From: an uncultured Oscillospiraceae bacterium
GTDB taxonomy: Bacteria; Bacillota; Clostridia; Oscillospirales; Ruminococcaceae
Assembly: GCA_905197685.1 (NCBI GenBank)
Contig: CAJJZS010000009.1
Location: 1-64,000, forward strand
Length of the DNA stretch: 64,000 bases
Direction of reading: 5' to 3'
The notes under the pieces are model-generated. The model was not told the origin of the DNA. It was given only the letters and a program-made list of their open reading frames with translations, and searched no databases. Of this stretch, positions 59,597 to 64,000 are shown piece by piece. A program made the position numbers and the translations under genes. The first letter of the stretch is position 1. The number at the start of each line of letters is the position of its first letter.

Positions 59597-60187
59597 ATGG
59601 AACAGATGCTCCGTCGGCAGCAGGAAGAAAAGAGGGAACACCTGCTTCGCTCGGCATATGAGCTGTTTTTGGAAAAAGGCGTTTCCAAAACAAGCGTGGA
59701 CGATATTGCCAAACGGGCAGGAACAGCCAAAGGAACCTTTTACCTTTATTTTCGGGACAAGCTGCAAGCGTGGGAAGCGGTTGTGATGCAAATCAGCAAC
59801 GGAGTTCTTACAAAGGCGAAAAAGGAGCTGGAACAGAAAAATATTCCCGATATGGTGGACCGCATTTTGTTTGTGGCAGATTATATCATCGAATATTTTC
59901 GCGCCCATACCGATGTGCTGTGTATGGTACAGCGCAATTTTTCCTGGCCGATGCTGTTTCGTCAAATGCAGCAGGCAGAGGACAACACCCTTTGGCAGAT
60001 GTTGGAACAATGCTTTTGCAGCCCGTATTTGAGCCGTTACACAATGGAAGAGGCATATCGGATGATGTTTGTCATTGTGGAGATGGTCGGTTCTATCAGC
60101 TATACCTCCATTATTCACAATCAGCCTGCACCCATCGACTGCATGAAGCCGATTTTGTTCCGCAGTATCCGAAAAATTTTAATGTAG
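59597..60187 (+). CDS. TetR-family transcriptional regulator
   Basis: The 196-residue protein has the HTH EHLLRSAYELFLEKGVSKTS and DIAKRAGTAKGTFYLYFRDK, with helical ligand domain behind. ATG 59597 has GAGGAGG 8 nt upstream. It follows ansA directly, so an operon is likely. Ligand and targets are unknown. Confidence 0.9.
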   Translation: MEQMLRRQQEEKREHLLRSAYELFLEKGVSKTSVDDIAKRAGTAKGTFYLYFRDKLQAWEAVVMQISNGVLTKAKKELEQKNIPDMVDRILFVADYIIEYFRAHTDVLCMVQRNFSWPMLFRQMQQAEDNTLWQMLEQCFCSPYLSRYTMEEAYRMMFVIVEMVGSISYTSIIHNQPAPIDCMKPILFRSIRKILM

Positions 60188-60200
60188 AAAGTAATTAAAA

Positions 60201-60239
60201 ACAGCAAAGGTTCGGGCAAACTGCCCGAACCTTTGCTGT
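60201..60239. terminator. 18-bp hairpin with its T-run on the minus strand
   Basis: ACAGCAAAGGTTCGGGCA-aac-TGCCCGAACCTTTGCTGT is perfect. On the plus strand it is followed by AAAAGG, on the minus strand by TTTTTAATTAC, so it reads as a terminator only in the direction where no gene is present. It may stabilise the TetR message. Confidence 0.6.
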
Positions 60240-60254
60240 AAAAGGGGAGTTTAT

Positions 60255-61178
60255 ATGACAGAACAAGATTGTAAACAAGATGATTTACAGCAGAAGAACG
60301 GTTGTACCCTCTGTCCCAGACAGTGCGGTGTGGACCGCAGCAGGTTTGTTGGAAGGTGCAAGGTTGGCAGTCGGGTAAAACTGGCGCGAGCTGCCCTGCA
60401 CTTTTGGGAAGAACCTTGCATAAGCGGGGAAAGCGGCTCGGGAACGGTGTTTTTTTCCGGTTGTTCGCTCGGTTGTGTTTTTTGCCAGAACTACCCAATC
60501 AGCGCGCAGGGCTTTGGAAAAGAGGTCAGCATTGAACGCTTGTCCGAAATTTTTCTGGAACTTCAAGAACAGGGAGCAAACAACATTAACCTTGTAACAG
60601 GCGGGCATTTTGTTCCGCAAATTGTACAGGCATTGGATTTGGTTCGTGATAAGCTCACCATTCCGGTTGTTTATAACAGCAGCGGATATGAAACGGTGCA
60701 GACGCTGCGCTTGCTGAAAGGATATGTCGATATTTATCTGCCGGATTTAAAATATTTTTCTTCTGCGCGTTCCGAACGATATTCCCACGCGCCCGATTAT
60801 TTTGCGGTTGCGTCGCAAGCGATTCGGGAGATGTTTTCTCAGGTGGGAGCGGTTCGCTTTGACAGCAACGGAATGTTGCAAAAAGGAATGATTGTCCGAC
60901 ATATGGTGATGCCGGACGGCGCGGAGGACAGCATGGACATTCTGACATGGATTGCTGAAAATCTGCCGCTGGATGACATTTTGGTAAGCGTGATGAGCCA
61001 GTACACTCCGTTTTATCAAAGTGAGAACTATCCCGAAATCAACCGCAGGCTCAATCAAAAGGAATATGACCGCGTTCTTGATTGGATGGACTGTATGGGG
61101 ATTGAAAACGGGTTTGTGCAGGAATTAAGCTCCGCAAAAGAAGAATACACCCCCGATTTTTCCTTGCAGGGGGTATAA
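60255..61178 (+). CDS. Radical SAM protein, PflA/PflX-like
   Basis: The 307-residue enzyme has the cluster motif CSLGCVFCQN (about residues 76-85), with a N-terminal cysteine set CTLCPRQCGVDRSRFVGRC that probably binds another cluster or zinc. SGCSLGC, NLVTGGHFVPQI and YLPDLKYF are typical of the COG1313 PflX-like class, whose substrates are unknown. The start ATG 60255 follows AAAGGGGAGTTTAT. It sits alone between a TetR unit and tRNA genes. Confidence 0.85.
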   Translation: MTEQDCKQDDLQQKNGCTLCPRQCGVDRSRFVGRCKVGSRVKLARAALHFWEEPCISGESGSGTVFFSGCSLGCVFCQNYPISAQGFGKEVSIERLSEIFLELQEQGANNINLVTGGHFVPQIVQALDLVRDKLTIPVVYNSSGYETVQTLRLLKGYVDIYLPDLKYFSSARSERYSHAPDYFAVASQAIREMFSQVGAVRFDSNGMLQKGMIVRHMVMPDGAEDSMDILTWIAENLPLDDILVSVMSQYTPFYQSENYPEINRRLNQKEYDRVLDWMDCMGIENGFVQELSSAKEEYTPDFSLQGV

Positions 61179-61186
61179 AAAACAAA

Positions 61187-61223
61187 AGGGAAGAAAGATA
61201 TTTGATTTGCAACTTTCTTCCCT
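61187..61223 (+). terminator. Terminator after the radical SAM gene
   Basis: AGGGAAGAAAG and CTTTCTTCCCT around a 15-nt loop, then CTTATTTTTG. Confidence 0.85.
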
Positions 61224-61253
61224 CTTATTTTTGAAATTGTTTTCGGACAAAGA

Positions 61254-61288
61254 AAAAAGTCTGAATGTAATTTACATTCAGACTTTTT
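61254..61288 (-). terminator. Terminator after the tRNA cluster
   Basis: AAAAAGTCTGAATGTA and TACATTCAGACTTTTT; on the minus strand it directly follows the CCA end of tRNA-Tyr. Confidence 0.85.
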
Positions 61289-61372
61289 GGTGGGCGAGGG
61301 TGGATTCGGACCACCGAAGTCACTGACAACAGATTTACAGTCTGCCCCCTTTGGCCACTCGGGAACTCGCCC
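61288..61372 (-). tRNA. tRNA-Tyr (GTA)
   Basis: Minus strand, 85 nt including CCA. Acceptor GGGCGAG pairs with CTCGCCC; anticodon stem-loop contains CTGTAAA with GTA; a long variable arm (GTGACTTCGGTG region) as expected for Tyr; T-loop GGTCCGAATCC. Confidence 0.93.
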
Positions 61373-61394
61373 ATATGAAATTTTTAAAATTTAG

Positions 61395-61470
61395 TGGAGC
61401 TGGTGGACGGACTTGAACCCCCGACCTGCTGATTACAAATCAGCTGCTCTACCAACTGAGCTACACCAGC
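61395..61470 (-). tRNA. tRNA-Thr (TGT)
   Basis: Minus strand, 76 nt including CCA. Acceptor GCTGGTG/CACCAGC, D-arm GCTCAGTTGGTAGAGC, anticodon loop TTTGTAA (TGT), T-arm GGGGGTTCAAGTCCGTC. Confidence 0.95.
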
Positions 61471-61544
61471 GTATTGTGTGTAAAACAGCTTCTTTATTAT
61501 ATCAAAGGTTTTGCTGTTTGTCAATAGCTTTCACTAAATTTTTT

Positions 61545-61621
61545 TGGTCGAGGCGACAGGACTTGAACCTGCGGCATCTTGGTCCCAAACCAAGCACTCT
61601 ACCAAACTGAGCTACGCCTCG
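61545..61621 (-). tRNA. tRNA-Pro (TGG)
   Basis: Minus strand, 77 nt including CCA. Acceptor CGAGGCG/CGCCTCG, D-arm GCTCAGTTTGGTAGAGT, anticodon loop TTTGGGA (TGG), T-arm GCAGGTTCAAGTCCTGT. First gene of the three-tRNA cluster (Pro, Thr, Tyr). Confidence 0.95.
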
Positions 61622-61767
61622 TTGAGCACGAAACTTATTATATCTTATTTATCGAGCTTTGTCAACACCTTTTTTCAAGTTTTTTTGCTTTTTTCGTTTT
61701 TGTTGTTTTACCGTGATTTTGCCGCAAAGAATTCGCGGGAAACAGCCGCTTTTCCCCGCCTGTTCCC

Positions 61768-61804
61768 TTGACTTCCTTTTGAAAATTGTTTATCATTAAA
61801 CAAT
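61768..61804 (+). promoter_or_regulatory. glyS promoter with palindrome over the -10
   Basis: TTGACT (61768-61773), 17 bp, TATCAT (61791-61796). The inverted repeat TTGTTTA/TAAACAA (61787-61804) covers the -10 and could be an operator. No T-box motif is present, unlike many Firmicute glycyl synthetase genes. Confidence 0.65.
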
Positions 61805-61898
61805 ACGGAGGAAAAGATTTCCTCGTTACTTCCTATTTATATAAGGGCAGGTTATCTATGAGGGCTTTTGGCTTAATTTTATCCGCAGGGAGGAATAT

Positions 61899-63284
61899 AT
61901 GATGAACAACACGGAAAAAACAATGGAAAAGGTTGTTGCCTTGTGCAAGGGCAGGGGCTTTGTTTTTGCAGGTTCCGAAATTTACGGCGGCCTTTCTAAT
62001 ACATGGGACTACGGTCCGCTGGGCGTAGAGCTGAAAAACAATGTAAAACGCGCATGGTGGAAACGCTTTGTTCAGCAGAATCCGTACAATGTCGGACTGG
62101 ACAGCGCAATTTTGATGAATCCGGAAGTTTGGGTTGCTACCGGACACGTCGGCGGATTCTCCGACCCGCTGATGGACTGCAAAGACTGCAAAACCCGTCA
62201 CCGCGCCGACAAACTGATTGAAGATTTTACCGGAAAATCCGCAGACGGTTGGAGCAACGAAGAGATGATGAACTTCATCAAAGAAAACGGAATCAAATGC
62301 CCGAACTGCGGCAGCACAAACTTCACCGATATTCGTCAGTTTAACCTGATGTTTAAAACCTTCCAGGGCGTTACCGAAGACGCAAAAAGCCAGATTTACC
62401 TGCGTCCGGAAACTGCGCAGGGTATCTTTGTAAACTTCGCAAACGTTCAGCGTACCACCAGAAAGAAACTGCCTTTCGGTATTGCGCAGATCGGTAAATC
62501 GTTCCGCAACGAGATTACCCCCGGAAACTTCACCTTCCGCACCAGAGAATTTGAACAAATGGAGCTGGAATTTTTCTGCAAACCGGACACCGATTTGGAA
62601 TGGTTCCAATACTGGAAGGATTTCTGCCACAAATGGCTGCTTGATTTGGGGCTGCATGACGAAAATCTGCGCCTGAGAGATCACGATCCGGAAGAGCTTT
62701 CCTTCTATTCCAAAGCAACCACCGACTTTGAATTTTTGTTCCCGTTCGGTTGGGGCGAGCTGTGGGGAATTGCAGACCGCACCAATTATGACCTGTCCCG
62801 CCATGCGGAACATTCGGGCAAGCCGCTGGAATACTTTGACCAGGAAACCAACGAACATTATATCCCATATGTTATCGAGCCTTCTTTGGGCGCAGACCGC
62901 GTTGTGCTTGCCTTTTTGTGCGACGCTTATGACGAGGAAGTTGTGGACGTAGAGAAAAACGATACCCGCGTTGTAATGCGCCTGCATCCTGCGTTGGCTC
63001 CGTTTAAGGCTTGCGTTCTGCCGCTTTCTAAAAAGCTCTCCGAAGAAGCGACCGCGCTGTATTCCGAGCTTTCCGAGCATTTCATGGTAGATTATGATGA
63101 GGCAGGTTCCATCGGTAAGCGTTACCGCCGCCAGGATGAAATCGGCACACCGTTCTGCATTACCTATGACTTTGAATCGAAAGAGGACGGCTGCGTCACC
63201 GTTCGTGACCGCGACACCATGCAGCAGGAAAGAATCCCGATGAAGGATTTGACCCACTACATCATCAAAAAGCTGAAATTCTAA
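61899..63284 (+). CDS. glyS: Glycyl-tRNA synthetase (alpha2 class II type)
   Basis: The 461-residue enzyme is the single-chain dimeric form found in Gram-positives and archaea. It has the GRGFVFAGSEIYGGLSN start, a zinc-like CKDCKTRHR...CPNCGS insertion, motif 2 GKSFRNEITP...FRTREFEQMELEFF, motif 3 EPSLGADRVVLAFL, and an anticodon-binding domain at 360-461. GGGAGG (61888-61893) is 5 nt from ATG 61899 and 8 nt from the next ATG at 61902; either is possible. Confidence 0.97.
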   Translation: MMNNTEKTMEKVVALCKGRGFVFAGSEIYGGLSNTWDYGPLGVELKNNVKRAWWKRFVQQNPYNVGLDSAILMNPEVWVATGHVGGFSDPLMDCKDCKTRHRADKLIEDFTGKSADGWSNEEMMNFIKENGIKCPNCGSTNFTDIRQFNLMFKTFQGVTEDAKSQIYLRPETAQGIFVNFANVQRTTRKKLPFGIAQIGKSFRNEITPGNFTFRTREFEQMELEFFCKPDTDLEWFQYWKDFCHKWLLDLGLHDENLRLRDHDPEELSFYSKATTDFEFLFPFGWGELWGIADRTNYDLSRHAEHSGKPLEYFDQETNEHYIPYVIEPSLGADRVVLAFLCDAYDEEVVDVEKNDTRVVMRLHPALAPFKACVLPLSKKLSEEATALYSELSEHFMVDYDEAGSIGKRYRRQDEIGTPFCITYDFESKEDGCVTVRDRDTMQQERIPMKDLTHYIIKKLKF

Positions 63285-63307
63285 TCTGTTTGTAAAACAA
63301 TGCAAAG

Positions 63308-63342
63308 AAAAGTCCCCTGCCGGAATAGACAGGGGACTTTTT
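63308..63342 (+). terminator. Terminator after glyS
   Basis: AAAAGTCCCCTG and CAGGGGACTTTTT around a loop of about 9 nt. Confidence 0.9.
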
Positions 63343-63366
63343 ACATTTATCTGAAAGGAGGACAAT

Positions 63367-63408
63367 ATATCAAGTATGAGATATCAAGTATGAGATATCA
63401 AGTATGAT
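63367..63408 (+). repeat. Three tandem 14-bp repeats
   Basis: ATATCAAGTATGAG at 63367-63380 and 63381-63394, then ATATCAAGTATGAT at 63395-63408, directly after an AAGGAGG ribosome-like site (63355-63361). Within each unit ATGAG allows a five-codon frame. They lie upstream of the secreted peptide gene and could be direct-repeat operators. Confidence 0.75.
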
Positions 63409-63517
63409 ATATCGTTTTAAGAAAAATAAATTATCAGAAAACGATATGTACATTTTATCAAAAAAAGAATATGATAGGGGTGTCAAAACAAATTACATTA
63501 AATTAAACAGAAAGTAG
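63404..63517 (+). CDS. Possible 37-residue basic peptide
   Basis: ATG 63404 begins in the third tandem repeat and the frame runs to TAG at 63515-63517. It reads a lysine-rich peptide (MIYRFKKNKLSENDMYILS and on). The nearest AAGGAGG is 42 nt away, and the promoter proposed for the next gene lies inside it, so it is a weak call. Confidence 0.25.
   Translation: MIYRFKKNKLSENDMYILSKKEYDRGVKTNYIKLNRK
63447..63475 (+). promoter_or_regulatory. Possible promoter of the secreted peptide gene
   Basis: TGTACA (63447-63452), 17 bp, TATGAT (63470-63475), about 50 nt before the peptide start. Confidence 0.45.
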
Positions 63518-63526
63518 GAATGATCA

Positions 63527-63694
63527 ATGAAAAAGAAAATGACATCCCTGTTATCCGCAATGCTGTGCGCAGCGATGGTGTTCACTGCTCCGATTTCCGT
63601 CTGCCAAGCCGATGAGCCGGACAAACAGCCGACACAAACGGAAGAGCAGGACGGAAAACCGTTTACAGAAGATAGTCGTGATGACGATTTTTAA
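63527..63694 (+). CDS. Small secreted propeptide, candidate signalling peptide
   Basis: The gene encodes 55 residues. ATG 63527 has AGGA 7 nt upstream. A signal peptide (MKKKMTSLLSAMLCAAMVF, then APISVCQA) is followed by a mature part of about 27 residues that is very acidic and ends EDSRDDDF. Its TAA (63692-63694) overlaps the stop of the convergent TPR gene by 3 nt. This pairing, an exported short propeptide beside a TPR regulator, is the layout of RNPP-type (Rap-Phr, NprR-NprX, PlcR-PapR) peptide signalling. The active segment and any import route are unknown. Confidence 0.6.
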   Translation: MKKKMTSLLSAMLCAAMVFTAPISVCQADEPDKQPTQTEEQDGKPFTEDSRDDDF

Positions 63695-64000
63695 AGGTCA
63701 AGATTTAAATATTCTTTTGCTTCTTTTTTAGTTTTTTCTGCCTCATAAAATTGTTTTAAGACTAAGTGAGCATAATAAGCTTGTCGATAATATTCACAGC
63801 TTTGTTCGTTATCGCCTAGACGGTGATAACATTCTGCAATGATGCCCAAATCTCCCGGTAAGGTAGAGTAACTTCCGAATTTGATACAGGCATCCTGTCC
63901 CTCTTTGGCAAGCTCAATCGCATCTTGGTAGTGCCCGAGCAGGTCAAGGGTGCGGGAGTAATTAAAGGAAACCAAAGGAAGCAAGCCGCCCGATTGGGTA
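63691..64000 (-). CDS. TPR-containing regulator, C-terminal part (partial; runs off the window)
   Basis: The visible 102 codons are open at the right edge and end at TAA 63693-63691. Helical repeats FNYSRTLDLLGHYQDAIELA and LGIIAECYHRLGDNEQSCEY fit TPR units, with a third helix pair AYYAHLVLKQFYEAEKTKKE. This C-terminus is typical of XRE-type regulators with TPR ligand domains in gut Clostridia (RNPP-like); the DNA-binding half would lie outside the window. It converges on the secreted peptide gene. Confidence 0.75.
   Translation of the reverse strand, partial: TQSGGLLPLVSFNYSRTLDLLGHYQDAIELAKEGQDACIKFGSYSTLPGDLGIIAECYHRLGDNEQSCEYYRQAYYAHLVLKQFYEAEKTKKEAKEYLNLDL

Noticed and set aside
61833..63365. 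510-codon frame antisense to glyS
   Set aside because: It covers the complete synthetase gene and its terminator on the opposite strand without any recognisable motif.
1..64000. CRISPR arrays, rRNA genes or prophage structural genes
   Set aside because: No regularly spaced 25-40-bp repeats, rRNA sequence or phage head/tail genes were seen anywhere in the window.

Overview
The window looks like chromosomal DNA of an anaerobic, spore-forming member of the Clostridia, probably an Oscillospirales-type gut Firmicute. The evidence is a spoIIE gene, glycyl- and tryptophanyl-tRNA synthetases of Firmicute type, a class III fructose-1,6-bisphosphatase, a Trp T-box leader, BlaI/M56 and RNPP-like regulators, strong TTGACA/TATAAT promoters and AGGAGG ribosome sites. 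No genus can be assigned from sequence reading alone.

Layout. 1-2124 is the right-hand end of an integrated mobile element: a partial gene, a TnpW-like small protein and a large serine recombinase, with the promoter of the recombinase inside a 10-bp inverted repeat. 2125-11222 holds an LTA-synthase-like enzyme, an Lsa-type ABC-F ribosome protection protein behind a leader-peptide/attenuator region, a DUF4397 protein, a GlnK/GlnL-like two-component pair, a DUF6440 protein and a solitary PTS EIIC. 11225-20378 has a GH18 lipoprotein, OGG1-type glycosylase and DEAD-box helicase operon, a BlaI-type regulator, two 104-bp direct repeats, and an rlmB operon that includes a large degenerate P-type-ATPase-like protein. 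20379-29244 carries htpG, a sirtuin, secA and fbp; an unusual cluster of DnaA-box-like 9-mers precedes htpG.

29248-37400 is the metabolic centre. A six-gene polyamine operon (speD, speA, speE, speB, carboxynorspermidine dehydrogenase, carboxynorspermidine decarboxylase) encodes arginine to agmatine to putrescine and two separate chemistries leading to spermidine. It is preceded by a structured RNA of about 390 nt that has its own strong promoter and an intrinsic terminator just before speD. The adjacent mtnN-luxS pair would dispose of the methylthioadenosine made by SpeE and recycle S-adenosylhomocysteine.

37488-46880 contains a LysR regulator divergent from a CofE-like ligase, a secreted protein, a HAD phosphatase, a proton antiporter plus TetR unit with two matching operators, and a trpS-alaX-nucleoside phosphorylase operon under a Trp T-box. 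47144-61178 has spoIIE, two small membrane proteins (one frameshifted), an EF-G paralogue, a NiaR-type repressor with a probable ECF niacin transporter nearby, a BlaI/M56 signalling pair, Mrp, asparaginase with a TetR gene, and a radical SAM enzyme. 61254-63342 has three tRNA genes (Tyr, Thr, Pro) and glyS. The right edge (63343-64000) holds a small secreted peptide gene that overlaps, tail to tail, the 3' end of a TPR-containing regulator: a candidate RNPP-type peptide signalling module.

The strongest candidates for undescribed biology are the structured RNA before speD, the peptide/TPR module at the right edge, the attenuated ABC-F leader, the pseudo-P-type ATPase and the DnaA-box-like cluster.
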